Origin: Gemmiger sp. An120
GTDB taxonomy: Bacteria > Bacillota > Clostridia > Oscillospirales > Ruminococcaceae
Length of the DNA: 64,000 bases
Assembly: GCF_002160955.1 (NCBI RefSeq)
Contig: NZ_NFLN01000002.1
Coordinates: 268,994-332,993, forward strand
Direction of reading: 5' to 3'
The position numbers and the translations under genes are program-made. The stretch's first letter is position 1. Each line of letters begins with the position of its first letter. Below the pieces are notes generated by a model. The model saw only the letters and a list, made by a program, of their open reading frames with translations, ran no database searches and had not been told where the DNA came from. Of the stretch, positions 35,454-43,521 are shown piece by piece.

Positions 35454-36329
35454 TTACTTTTTACGTTCCAGCAGCGCTCCGGCCATCCGGCGCAGGAATT
35501 CCGCCCGGGGGCCAAAGCCGTTCAGGGCGGTGCAGGCCTCTTCATTGACCTGCTGTGCCAGGCGCTGTGCACCTTCGGGACCATACAGGGTTGCGAAGGT
35601 GGTCTTTCCGTTTTCCGCATCGCTGCCGATGGGTTTGCCAAGCTGCTCTGCCGTTGAAGTAACATCCAGCACGTCATCTACGATCTGGAACACAAGTCCC
35701 AGCCCATAGGCGAACGTCTCCAGCGCCTGCCGCTGTTCGGCGGTTCCATCTGCAGCAGCCGCGCCCATCTGCACCGCCGCGTTGATCAGCGCCCCGGTCT
35801 TGTTCCGGTGAATACGGCGCAGCACTTCGTCGGTGGCCGGCTTGCCCTCCCAGGCGATATCCAGTTCCTGACCAAGCACCATGCCCCTTGCACCGGCGCC
35901 ATGGGCCAGCGCCTGCACGGCAGCGGTGCGGGCCTGCTCGGAAAGCGGCGCATCCCCGATCACCTCAAAAGCAGTGGTCAGCAACGCATCGCCGGCCAGA
36001 AGGGCGGTGGCTTCCCCAAACTGCTTGTGGCAGGAGGGGCGGCCGCGCCGGAAATCGTCATCATCCATGCAGGGAAGATCGTCATGGATCAGGGAGTAGG
36101 CATGCAGCATTTCCACAGCGCCTGCCAGCCAGGATGCAGCCTCAATGTCGCCGCCCAGCATATCGCACACGGCCAGCACCAGAACAGCGCGCACCCGCTT
36201 GCCGCCGCCCATCAGGCTGTACCGGGCAGCCCGGCAAACCTGTGAATCCTCCGGCAGATAGGTTTCGCACAATGTCTGCAGGCGGTCTTCCGCCAGTTTT
36301 TGGTACCGTGCGTACTCCGGCATATCCAT
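35454..36329 (-). CDS. ispA: Farnesyl/geranylgeranyl diphosphate synthase
   Basis: 291-residue all-helical prenyltransferase with both Asp-rich motifs: DDLPCMDDDDFRRGRP around residue 82, and QIVDDVLDVTST around 225. It extends dimethylallyl diphosphate to C15 or C20 chains. The ATG at 36329 has AGGAGG 8 bases upstream. It lies 3 bases after xseB, the same order as in Bacillus. Confidence 0.95.
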   Translation of the reverse strand: MDMPEYARYQKLAEDRLQTLCETYLPEDSQVCRAARYSLMGGGKRVRAVLVLAVCDMLGGDIEAASWLAGAVEMLHAYSLIHDDLPCMDDDDFRRGRPSCHKQFGEATALLAGDALLTTAFEVIGDAPLSEQARTAAVQALAHGAGARGMVLGQELDIAWEGKPATDEVLRRIHRNKTGALINAAVQMGAAAADGTAEQRQALETFAYGLGLVFQIVDDVLDVTSTAEQLGKPIGSDAENGKTTFATLYGPEGAQRLAQQVNEEACTALNGFGPRAEFLRRMAGALLERKK

Positions 36330-36332
36330 GGG

Positions 36333-36557
36333 TCAGTCCTCCTCTGTTTGTTTGGGCGACGCAGCCAACAGCGTCTGGTCAATCTGCTCAATCTGCAGCT
36401 TGGCCTGGGCAAGGGATTCTTCGCAGAACTGCACCAGCTGCGCCGCCTGACTGTACAGGGCGATGGACTGGTCCAGGGTGGTATCCGGGTCGGCCAGTTT
36501 ATCCAGCAGCTGTTCCAGCTGGCTCATCCCCTGTTCAAAGTTTTTCGGTGTCTTCAT
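36333..36557 (-). CDS. xseB: Exodeoxyribonuclease VII small subunit
   Basis: 74-residue, mostly helical protein with the LEQLLDKLADPDTTLDQSIALYSQ family pattern. It binds several copies to one XseA. The ATG at 36557 has GAGGTC upstream and lies inside the end of xseA (23-base overlap). Typical length for the family. Confidence 0.93.
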   Translation of the reverse strand: MKTPKNFEQGMSQLEQLLDKLADPDTTLDQSIALYSQAAQLVQFCEESLAQAKLQIEQIDQTLLAASPKQTEED

Positions 36558-37761
36558 TCTGTTTGACCTCAATGCTTTCTATGCGGCAACGGGCGCGGCA
36601 ACCATCGCCGCGCAGCCAGAGCTGCTGGCCCGGCTGCTGCTGAGCCAGACACAGGCTTTTGCCGGTCCGGGTTTCCGGGATGCAGTAGCCGCGGGCCAGA
36701 ACCCGGTACGGGCTCAGCGAATCCAATACCTGCAGGCTGTGGGCAAAACGGGTCTGGGCAGCCCGGCAGCAGGTTTCCATCCGGCTGCTCAGCTGCCGGC
36801 AACTGTTATCCAGCCAGGCTCTGCGCTGCTCAATGCCGTGCAGAGGAGAAAGGTCCGCCAAATTCTGACGGGCCGTAACAGTATCATTATAGCATAAATG
36901 CAGTCTGTCTTGCATATTTTTATGCATTTTATCATAAATCTCTGCAAGTGCGCGGCGAATCTGTGCCTGGTCGGGCACTGCCAGTTCCGCAGCCGCAGAG
37001 GGGGTGGGGGCCCGCATATCCGCCACAAAATCCAGGATCGTATAGTCAATCTCATGCCCTACCGCCGAAATCAACGGCGTGCGGCAGGCAAAAGCGGCGC
37101 GGGCAATCCCCTCGTCGTTGAACACCCACAGGTCCTCCCGGGAACCGCCGCCCCGGGCCACAATGATGACCTGGGCCCGGCCATCTGCATCCAGGGCACG
37201 GATTCCGCCGGCGATCTGGGCGGCGGCTTCCCTGCCCTGCACGTTGACCGGAGCGACAAGCAGCCGGGTCAACGGCCAGCGGCGGCCGATCACCTGCAGA
37301 ATATCCTGCAGTGCCGCCCCCGTACCGGAAGTGACCACCCCCACACAGGAGGGCATGGGCGGCAGCGGCTGCTTTGCCTCCGGGCGGAACAGTCCTTCTG
37401 CCGCCAGACGGGCTTTCAGTTCTTCAAAGGCCATCTGCGCAGCGCCGATGCCGTCCGGCATCAGATCGCGCACATACACCTGAAAGGCACCGTCCCGCTC
37501 GTACAGGCTGACCCGGCAGCGAACCACGACCTGCATGCCATCCTGCGGGCGGAATGCCAGACGGGCAGCGTCCCGGCTGAACATAACTGCCTTGACGCTG
37601 CTTTGCGCATCCCGCAAAGAAAAGTAGCAGTGGCCGCTTTTGGCATGGCGCACAAAGTTTGCGATCTCGCCCCGCAGCGCCAGATCCGCCAGGACGGCAT
37701 CCCCTTCCAGCACCGATTTGACATACCGGTTCAGAGCTGTTATGCCGATTACCTGGGGCAT
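36535..37761 (-). CDS. xseA: Exodeoxyribonuclease VII large subunit
   Basis: 408-residue nuclease with an N-terminal OB-fold (ANFVRHAKSGHCYFSLRD, residues about 33-50). The catalytic core has VVTSGTGAALQDI and IIVARGGGSREDLWVFND, and later AVGHEIDYTILDFVADMRAPTPS region residues. It degrades single-stranded DNA in repair with XseB. It overlaps the TsaD-like gene at 37749-37761. Confidence 0.95.
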   Translation of the reverse strand: MPQVIGITALNRYVKSVLEGDAVLADLALRGEIANFVRHAKSGHCYFSLRDAQSSVKAVMFSRDAARLAFRPQDGMQVVVRCRVSLYERDGAFQVYVRDLMPDGIGAAQMAFEELKARLAAEGLFRPEAKQPLPPMPSCVGVVTSGTGAALQDILQVIGRRWPLTRLLVAPVNVQGREAAAQIAGGIRALDADGRAQVIIVARGGGSREDLWVFNDEGIARAAFACRTPLISAVGHEIDYTILDFVADMRAPTPSAAAELAVPDQAQIRRALAEIYDKMHKNMQDRLHLCYNDTVTARQNLADLSPLHGIEQRRAWLDNSCRQLSSRMETCCRAAQTRFAHSLQVLDSLSPYRVLARGYCIPETRTGKSLCLAQQQPGQQLWLRGDGCRARCRIESIEVKQNEDTEKL

Positions 37762-38687
37762 ACGGTCTCCTCTCTGGCGGCCAGCACCGCCACGCCAATG
37801 GCATTATCGGACGAAAAACGTCCGGGCACAAAGCATACATCCGGCAGACGGCGCTGCACATAGTCCCGGATTACCGGGCTGCTCATAACACCGCCGGCGC
37901 AGACCACCGGCAGGCCGGGATGCAGCCGCAGGGCTTCCCGGGTCATCCGGATCACAGTTTCTCCTACGCAGAGCAGGCAATACCGGCAGACATACGCCGG
38001 GGATTTGCCCTGCTCCAGCAGACGGGCGCACTGGTTTTCCAGCCCGGACAGGCTGCATTCCAGCCCGCGCACCGTGGCGCGGGGACGAATTTCTTCGTCG
38101 CATTCGGCAGCAAGACGGGAGACCTGCTCCCCCGCCGGGAATGCAAAACCCAGCCGGACGCCGATGCGGTCCACAGCCTGGCCTGCATACAGGTCGGTGC
38201 TGGTACCCAGAGTTTCCACGCTGCCGTCCGGCCGGCGGAGAAGCAGATCCGTGGTGCCGCCGGAGATATGGAATACCAGCACCGGCTGCTCCCACAGCTG
38301 CGGGCGCTGCGCCGCAAAAATAGCGGCGGCAATATGCCCCTGCTGATGGGTGGTATAATGGACCGGGATGCCGCGCCCCGCAGCGAAAGCCCAGGCGGCG
38401 CTGATCCCCGCCGTAAAGCAGGGCATATAGGAGCCCTCCACCGGGCGGGGCTTTTCCGACACGCCCACCGCGCCGATCGCGGTCAGGTCAACCTGGGCCG
38501 CCAGTTCCCGCAGCATTTCGGGCAGTGCCTGGGTATGATGAAACAGCGCCTCGCTCTGGCGCAGCCCCAGCTGGCCCGGACGGACGGGCAAAAATTTCTT
38601 TTTATCACAAACAACCTCCCCGGCGGCGGTGTCGAACACCGCCAGGGAGGTTGCGTAATTGCTTGTGTCGATGCCCAGGGTCAGCAT
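37749..38687 (-). CDS. TsaD/Kae1-family paralogue (M22 glycoprotease-like)
   Basis: 312 residues with the ASKHA fold pattern of TsaD: an N-terminal LGIDTSNYATSLAV, the metal-binding HxxxH as HQQGH (H114, H118), the ATP loop HISGGTTDLL, AGQAVDRIG, and a C-terminal GGVMSS and SSDNAIGVAVLA. It differs from genuine TsaD at several conserved points, for example SGGTTDL instead of SGGHTQL, and is shorter. The true tRNA t6A enzyme is probably encoded elsewhere. It overlaps both nusB and xseA, so it belongs to the operon. Function unknown. Confidence 0.8.
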   Translation of the reverse strand: MLTLGIDTSNYATSLAVFDTAAGEVVCDKKKFLPVRPGQLGLRQSEALFHHTQALPEMLRELAAQVDLTAIGAVGVSEKPRPVEGSYMPCFTAGISAAWAFAAGRGIPVHYTTHQQGHIAAAIFAAQRPQLWEQPVLVFHISGGTTDLLLRRPDGSVETLGTSTDLYAGQAVDRIGVRLGFAFPAGEQVSRLAAECDEEIRPRATVRGLECSLSGLENQCARLLEQGKSPAYVCRYCLLCVGETVIRMTREALRLHPGLPVVCAGGVMSSPVIRDYVQRRLPDVCFVPGRFSSDNAIGVAVLAAREETVCPR

Positions 38688-39115
38688 ACGGGCTGTGCCT
38701 CACTGTCCTGTGCCATGTCCCGGGCGATGGAGCCCAGCAGGCCGTTGACAAACTGGTAATCTTCTTCACCGCCGTATTTCTTGGCCAGCTCCACGGCTTC
38801 GTTGATCGCCACGCCGGGCAGCTTTTCTTCCCCATAAAGCATTTCGGCCACAGCCAGACGAACCAGGGTCAGGCTGACGCGGGGCAGGCGAGCCATGGTC
38901 CAGCCCTTGAGCCGGGGCTCGATCAGAGCGTCGATCTCGGCAGCATGGGCCGCGCAGGCACGCAGCAGCGATTCGCCGAAGTCATCCACCGGGTATTCCC
39001 CATCCTGACGGCTGAATTCAATCACTTCCTCCAGCGTTCCCACATCAAACGAGGTGCTGAACGCGGCGATAAAAGCATTTTCCCGGGCAGCGCGCCGGGG
39101 CAGTTTCTGTTCCAT
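38681..39115 (-). CDS. nusB: Transcription antitermination factor NusB
   Basis: 144-residue helical protein involved in rRNA transcription antitermination with NusE. The C-terminal half carries the family pattern LVRLAVAEMLYGEEKLPGVAINEAVELAKKYGG and FVNGLLGSIARD. It overlaps the TsaD-like gene by 7 bases. The asp23-nusB order is that of Bacillus. Confidence 0.95.
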   Translation of the reverse strand: MEQKLPRRAARENAFIAAFSTSFDVGTLEEVIEFSRQDGEYPVDDFGESLLRACAAHAAEIDALIEPRLKGWTMARLPRVSLTLVRLAVAEMLYGEEKLPGVAINEAVELAKKYGGEEDYQFVNGLLGSIARDMAQDSEAQPVC

Positions 39116-39210
39116 ATTTTCTCCTTACACACAAAATACGCCCCCCGCCGGTGAGGTTCCCGCAGCAACCGGGCCCGGCCGACGGAGAGACGCGTCTTTT
39201 TCTGCTGGTT

Positions 39211-39579
39211 TTATTCTTCCCCGTCCGGCATTTCCACGCCCACACCGGTGATCACCACATTGACCCGGGAGACGGTAATGCTGGTCATGTTCTGCACAGA
39301 CGCCTTGACGTTCTGCTGGACCTTTTCGCTCAAAGCCGGGATGCGGGCACCATAGGCAATGGTCACATTCACCGTGATCTCGGCCACCTCATCCTGCAGG
39401 GTGACCTCTACAGGCTTGGGTGTCGCCAGCCGGCCCAAAAGGCTTTTCATGCTGTACGGGCAGGCTTTGACCTCCCGCACACCGTCTACCTCCAGCGCGG
39501 CCAGACGGGCGATCTTGGCAATCACATCGGTAGAGATCTGCAGACTTCCGCCCACGAGGTTCTGGTCTTTCACTTCCAT
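39211..39579 (-). CDS. Asp23/Gls24 family protein (YqhY-like)
   Basis: 122-residue acidic soluble protein with the family core LQISTDVIAKIARLAALEVDGV and a central VNVTIAYGARIP strand region. AGGAGGG precedes the ATG at 39579. In Bacillus, YqhY lies directly before nusB, as here, and is linked to acetyl-CoA carboxylase control; the accB/accC neighbours are absent in this window. Confidence 0.9.
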   Translation of the reverse strand: MEVKDQNLVGGSLQISTDVIAKIARLAALEVDGVREVKACPYSMKSLLGRLATPKPVEVTLQDEVAEITVNVTIAYGARIPALSEKVQQNVKASVQNMTSITVSRVNVVITGVGVEMPDGEE

Positions 39580-39664
39580 GGAAAAGCCCTCCTACAAAAT
39601 CTTTGCGAAACGGATCACCGGCCCGCACGGAGCCGTTTGCCGTTCTTTTTCATTGTTGTTGCCT

Positions 39665-39693
39665 ATTATACCACTCTTATTCACATTTCGCAA
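39665..39693 (-). promoter_or_regulatory. sigma-A promoter for the asp23-nusB housekeeping series
   Basis: Minus strand -35 TTGCGA (39688-39693), 17-base spacer, perfect -10 TATAAT (39665-39670) with an upstream TGG (extended -10). It lies between spoIIIAH and asp23, so vegetative genes can be expressed without the sporulation operon. Confidence 0.78.
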
Positions 39694-39710
39694 CCGATTT
39701 TCCGGCGGGT

Positions 39711-40331
39711 TCAGCGCACCTCCACCACGGTAATGTCCTGCGCGGCAACTTCGCACCGCTCCAGAACGGCGTCCCGGATCTGCGCAACTTCACTCTGCCC
39801 CAGCTGGGCATTGGTGGTCATAACGGTTACGTCCACCTTGTCCTCGCCGATAAACACCACACAGTCCACAAAACCCTTGGCCTTGAGAAGCGTTTCGATC
39901 TCGTTTTCCGCGGCAATGCTGTCGATCTGGCTGGACAGCTGCGCGGTAAGATTTTCTTTCTCTTCGTCCGTCAGTTTGGCGCTTTTCAGGCTTTTCTGCA
40001 GGGTGTCCAGCGCTTCGTCCCGGGATTTGGTCCGGCTCAGGCGGGCCTGTTCAAAAAACTCCGTGCCGGTGCTCTCGGTCACGCTCACCAGCTGGGCTTC
40101 CCCATAGTTTTTATCCCCCGTAGCGGATTCCTCGCCGGCGGCGGTCTGCTCCGCTACCGGAAGCGCATCCACCACCACGGCGTCCTCCGCTGTTGCCGAG
40201 GTCTGGGCGGCGTCGGGTTCCACCGCAATATCGCCTGTGCGGGCATATTCCCAGTTCAGGTATACCGCCACCGCCAGCGCCACCGCCAGCGTGAGCACCG
40301 TGAGTTTCTGACTATGCTTTCCAGTTCTCAT
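39711..40331 (-). CDS. spoIIIAH: Stage III sporulation protein AH
   Basis: 206 residues: one N-terminal membrane helix (about residues 13-30), an acidic, Ala/Thr-rich linker, then a C-terminal ring-building domain (YscJ/FliF-like) ending in VTVMTTNAQLGQSEVAQIRDAV and ITVVEVR regions. In Bacillus it projects from the mother cell and binds SpoIIQ to form a channel to the forespore. I chose the ATG at 40331, 8 bases after GGAGG. It is the last gene of the spoIIIA operon. Confidence 0.93.
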   Translation of the reverse strand: MRTGKHSQKLTVLTLAVALAVAVYLNWEYARTGDIAVEPDAAQTSATAEDAVVVDALPVAEQTAAGEESATGDKNYGEAQLVSVTESTGTEFFEQARLSRTKSRDEALDTLQKSLKSAKLTDEEKENLTAQLSSQIDSIAAENEIETLLKAKGFVDCVVFIGEDKVDVTVMTTNAQLGQSEVAQIRDAVLERCEVAAQDITVVEVR

Positions 40332-40345
40332 CTTCATTGCCTCCG

Positions 40346-40894
40346 TCAACTCATTTTTGCTATGCTGATCCTGTTGGTGGATACCCCCAACAGAACCGAG
40401 ACCATCTCTGTGAGACGCGCCTGGACCGCCGCGTCATCTCCGCCCTGGCAAACCACCGCAACACCGCGCACCTCAGGCAGCCAGGTGGTTTCCACCAATG
40501 CCGAGTCCCCTGTGCCGTCATCCAGAATCACATGGCTCCACTCGTAGCTTTCCGCGTCGCCGCGCTTTTCGTCCAGTGCGTAGATGGTTTCCTCGCTGCT
40601 TTCCAGGGTGATCATGACCCGGGTCTCCCCCGCGCCCTCCACGCCGGAGAGCAGTTCTTCCATCCGGGAGGAGAGCCGGTCTGCGTACTCGGTCAGCTCC
40701 GCAGAACCGGAGAAAGCCGCCGTTGCTTCACCTGTCTCGGTAGTTTTGCTGTCTCCCGGGTCAAACAGGTCAGCGAATAAAATCAGTGCCATTCCGGCCA
40801 GACCCAGGGCAAACAGCAGGCCCGGCTTCTTTACGGCGCCCGCTGCCAATCTGGCCAGCGCCTGCCGATCTATTGTGCTGTTTGTGTTTGGCAT
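40346..40894 (-). CDS. spoIIIAG: Stage III sporulation protein AG
   Basis: 182 residues with an N-terminal membrane helix (about residues 24-42) and a soluble domain. The domain holds EYADRLSSRMEELLSGVEGAGETRVMITLES and VRGVAVVCQGGDDAAVQARL, which match the ring-forming SpoIIIAG domain. It overlaps spoIIIAF by 25 bases. It is part of the mother-cell channel. Confidence 0.92.
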   Translation of the reverse strand: MPNTNSTIDRQALARLAAGAVKKPGLLFALGLAGMALILFADLFDPGDSKTTETGEATAAFSGSAELTEYADRLSSRMEELLSGVEGAGETRVMITLESSEETIYALDEKRGDAESYEWSHVILDDGTGDSALVETTWLPEVRGVAVVCQGGDDAAVQARLTEMVSVLLGVSTNRISIAKMS

Positions 40895-41334
40895 TCCACC
40901 GTCCCCCTTTCTCCGACCCATTCCCGCAAAAGCAGCTCTGCCGCCCGGGCTTGCGCCTCGGTGGGGGCACAGGCCTGAACAGCAAGGGTCTGCGTTCCGT
41001 CAGGCAGGCCGGTCAGCCTTACCTCCACCTGTGCCTGTACGCCGCAGGATGCCAGTTCATCTGTAAAGGCATTTGCCAGTACATCTTCCGTTTTGCCATT
41101 TCCAAGCGCCTTTGTGTCATAGAGGATCTCCGGTTCGATGTCAAATTGATCTGTAATGCCAGACGGCTTTACAGACGTGTTTATCGGAGAAAGAATGGCC
41201 AATACAATATACAGCACCGCTATATTTTTTATGACTGCGGTATGCCGGCTGGCCGGCAGCAAGACCTGGACAGCACCGGCCAGCATACACCCGGCACAGA
41301 TTCCCCCCGCCCATTGGCGAAGCAGTTCATTCAT
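40870..41334 (-). CDS. spoIIIAF: Stage III sporulation protein AF
   Basis: 154-residue protein with two N-terminal membrane helices (about residues 8-25 and 38-52, with AVLYIVLAILSPINTSVK) and a C-terminal domain. It is shorter than the Bacillus homologue but has the same order and position. The start forms ATGA with the spoIIIAE stop. Confidence 0.88.
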   Translation of the reverse strand: MNELLRQWAGGICAGCMLAGAVQVLLPASRHTAVIKNIAVLYIVLAILSPINTSVKPSGITDQFDIEPEILYDTKALGNGKTEDVLANAFTDELASCGVQAQVEVRLTGLPDGTQTLAVQACAPTEAQARAAELLLREWVGERGTVECQTQTAQ

Positions 41335-42461
41335 CCAAACAAGCCTCCTGTTCCGGTTGCAATCATCAGCGCGGTGGACAATACGACCAGCATAAAGAAA
41401 AACACCAGAAAGGACAGGCAGAGCCCCGCCCCCTCTGCCGCGCCCTCCAGCACAGCACCACTGCGGGGCAGCCCAAAGGCTTTGGCCAGCAGGCCGCCAG
41501 CCGCCAGCACCAAACGCATGACCAGGCACCTTGCGAACAGCGGCAGGAATGCCGCCGCCAGTACAGCGATGGCCGCAAACCCAAGCGAGCCTTTTACCAC
41601 CCGCAAACCGGCCAGCACGCTGGCCATGGCGTCCTGAGCCGCCGCACCCACCACCGGAATGCTGCTGCTCAGCACTGCGCCGCCCGCCCGCATGGCCAGA
41701 TTATCGCTTTGGGCGGCAAGCGTGTTCTGCAGCCCCAGTACCGCGGCAAAGCCAACGGAAACACCCCGCAGCAGGCTGCGCACACAGCGGGTAAGCCCTT
41801 GGGTAGCCTCTTGCAGCGGCGGCACACCGCTGATACCGGCTGCGCTGTTCAGCGCCAGATAGGCCCGCACCAACGGCATGGCTACACTGCAGATCAGTTG
41901 GGCGGACAGGGACGCCATGGAAAAGAACAGGCCCGTGCAGACCAGAGCCCCGGCACTTTGGCCGCAACTGACCATGACCCCGGCAAAGATGGGAAGGAAA
42001 CTTGCCAGGTACAGCCGCCAGTCGGAAATCGCGGCGGATACCTGACCGACCAGTTCCAGCGTGCCGTCTGCCGACAGCAGAAAGCAGCCTGCCACCGCGA
42101 TGAGTTCAATACACTGCCGCCAGCCGTCCGAAGGCGCAAAGGTAAGCGCGGCCGAAGCCAGCAAAAGCAGCGCGCCGATTTGTCCCAACAGGCGGAATGG
42201 GGCCAGGAATTCACCGGAAACGGTCTTCCACAGGGCAGCGATGAGTTCAGGCAGGGACATAGAGGAAAACTCCTCTGCGCTGATTTCCGGCTCGTCCAGA
42301 TATTCCTGAATCTGGGGAGGCGTGTCCATTTCCTCAGCATATACGGCCGGGCAGAACACGATCCCCGCCGCCACAAGCAGCACCATGGCCAGCAGGCGGC
42401 AAAGCCGGAAACGCTTTCTTCTCAAAACGCCCCCTTTGTTTATTGAAGCAATCGACTCCAT
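41331..42461 (-). CDS. spoIIIAE: Stage III sporulation protein AE
   Basis: 376-residue membrane protein with a probable signal segment (basic start, Leu/Val stretch, AVYA cleavage site about residue 40) and about seven hydrophobic helices. Conserved parts include PVVGAAAQDAMASVLAG and ALNSAAGISGVPPLQEA. It is an export-apparatus-like subunit of the SpoIIIA complex. The start is uncertain: the ATG at 42461 has only GGTGG upstream and overlaps spoIIIAD; a TTG at 42425 with GGGGG 4 bases before it is an alternative. Confidence 0.9.
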   Translation of the reverse strand: MESIASINKGGVLRRKRFRLCRLLAMVLLVAAGIVFCPAVYAEEMDTPPQIQEYLDEPEISAEEFSSMSLPELIAALWKTVSGEFLAPFRLLGQIGALLLLASAALTFAPSDGWRQCIELIAVAGCFLLSADGTLELVGQVSAAISDWRLYLASFLPIFAGVMVSCGQSAGALVCTGLFFSMASLSAQLICSVAMPLVRAYLALNSAAGISGVPPLQEATQGLTRCVRSLLRGVSVGFAAVLGLQNTLAAQSDNLAMRAGGAVLSSSIPVVGAAAQDAMASVLAGLRVVKGSLGFAAIAVLAAAFLPLFARCLVMRLVLAAGGLLAKAFGLPRSGAVLEGAAEGAGLCLSFLVFFFMLVVLSTALMIATGTGGLFG

Positions 42462-42829
42462 ACATCCACCACCCGCTGCAGCATGGGCAGGGCCGACAGC
42501 AGGATCATGCAGCGTCCCGCCAGTTCCACCTTGGCCCCCATTGCCGTCATTCCTGCATCTTTGCAAAGGTCCTGCGCCGTTTGTGCCACCAGTGCAATGC
42601 CTGCCGCCCGGATCAGACAGATAAATTCCTCCCGCAGCAGATAAACCGAAAAGTTTTCCAGCCATTCCAACGCCTGCGCCGCATAGGGCAGCATCCAGGC
42701 CAGAAGAACCACGGTGCCTGCCAGCGATGCCAGCAGTGCATACACCGGCGAATACGGCCGCAGCAGAACCGCCAGCACGACTGTGACGATGGCAACACCG
42801 GCTACGGCGCCTATCTGCGCGGCACTCAC
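42440..42829 (-). CDS. spoIIIAD: Stage III sporulation protein AD
   Basis: 129-residue membrane protein with about three to four hydrophobic helices; it has the RPYSPVYALLASLAG and CLIRAAGIALVAQTAQDLCKDAG patterns of the family. It overlaps spoIIIAC by 4 bases (ATGA). Length matches the family. Confidence 0.93.
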   Translation of the reverse strand: MSAAQIGAVAGVAIVTVVLAVLLRPYSPVYALLASLAGTVVLLAWMLPYAAQALEWLENFSVYLLREEFICLIRAAGIALVAQTAQDLCKDAGMTAMGAKVELAGRCMILLSALPMLQRVVDVWSRLLQ

Positions 42830-43020
42830 AGGTTAAAGAGTGTTTTGATGGTGACAAACAGTTCGCTGATCTCCTTCACCATCATGGAAAGCACCACGAT
42901 CAGCCCGGCCAGCGTGGTCATCATGGCCTGATCTTCCCGCCCGGAGCGTATCAGAAGCTGGTTCAGCACCGCCACGATAATCCCGATGGCTGCGATCTTG
43001 AATACAAGGTCAATATCCAT
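42826..43020 (-). CDS. spoIIIAC: Stage III sporulation protein AC
   Basis: 64 residues with two hydrophobic helices and the conserved IIVAVLNQLLIRSGREDQA turn between them. It is the small membrane subunit of the complex and has the usual length (about 65). Confidence 0.93.
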   Translation of the reverse strand: MDIDLVFKIAAIGIIVAVLNQLLIRSGREDQAMMTTLAGLIVVLSMMVKEISELFVTIKTLFNL

Positions 43021-43047
43021 GCAATGCCGCCTCCCGATCCCTTGTTT

Positions 43048-43521
43048 TTACAGCAGAAACAGCACCGCCAGCGCCCCCAGGCACAGTCCTGCCTGGCGAT
43101 ACAGTTTTTTTGCTTTTTCTTCTTCCCGCCCGGCACAGGCCCGGAACTCGGCGCAGCGCGCCAGGCAGTAGTCCAGACGGCGCACGGTTTCCCGGGTACC
43201 GCAGCGGCCAAGGCCTGCAAAACATTCGGCGAATACCGCATACTGGCAGGGCGGGAGCACCGTGGGCGGATGCACCGTGCACAGCGCGTCTCCGCTTTCG
43301 CAAAGCCATGCCAACGGCATTTGCGCGCGAAGCTGGTGCAGAATTTCGGCGGAATCCATCTCCCGGTACAGGATCGCCGCGCGGATAAAATCCAGCACAC
43401 GGCCCATTTCGTCCAACGCCTGGGTGTGGCGGCGTGCCTGCTCCACACGGGCGGTGCCCCACCCATACCCGGCCGAAAGTGCCAGAAGCGCCCCGGCCAG
43501 GCGCAGCACCCCGCCGCTCAC
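43048..43521 (-). CDS. spoIIIAB: Stage III sporulation protein AB
   Basis: 157 residues with a membrane helix at each end (residues about 5-20 and 145-157) and a helical, Cys- and Arg-rich middle, including IRAAILYREMDSAEIL. The layout resembles GspF-like proteins, as described for SpoIIIAB. It overlaps spoIIIAA by 4 bases. Confidence 0.88.
   Translation of the reverse strand: MSGGVLRLAGALLALSAGYGWGTARVEQARRHTQALDEMGRVLDFIRAAILYREMDSAEILHQLRAQMPLAWLCESGDALCTVHPPTVLPPCQYAVFAECFAGLGRCGTRETVRRLDYCLARCAEFRACAGREEEKAKKLYRQAGLCLGALAVLFLL

Noticed and set aside
41331..42857. Long N-terminal extension of spoIIIAE over spoIIIAD
   Set aside because: It is out-of-frame translation of spoIIIAD; the protein proper starts at 42461 or 42425.
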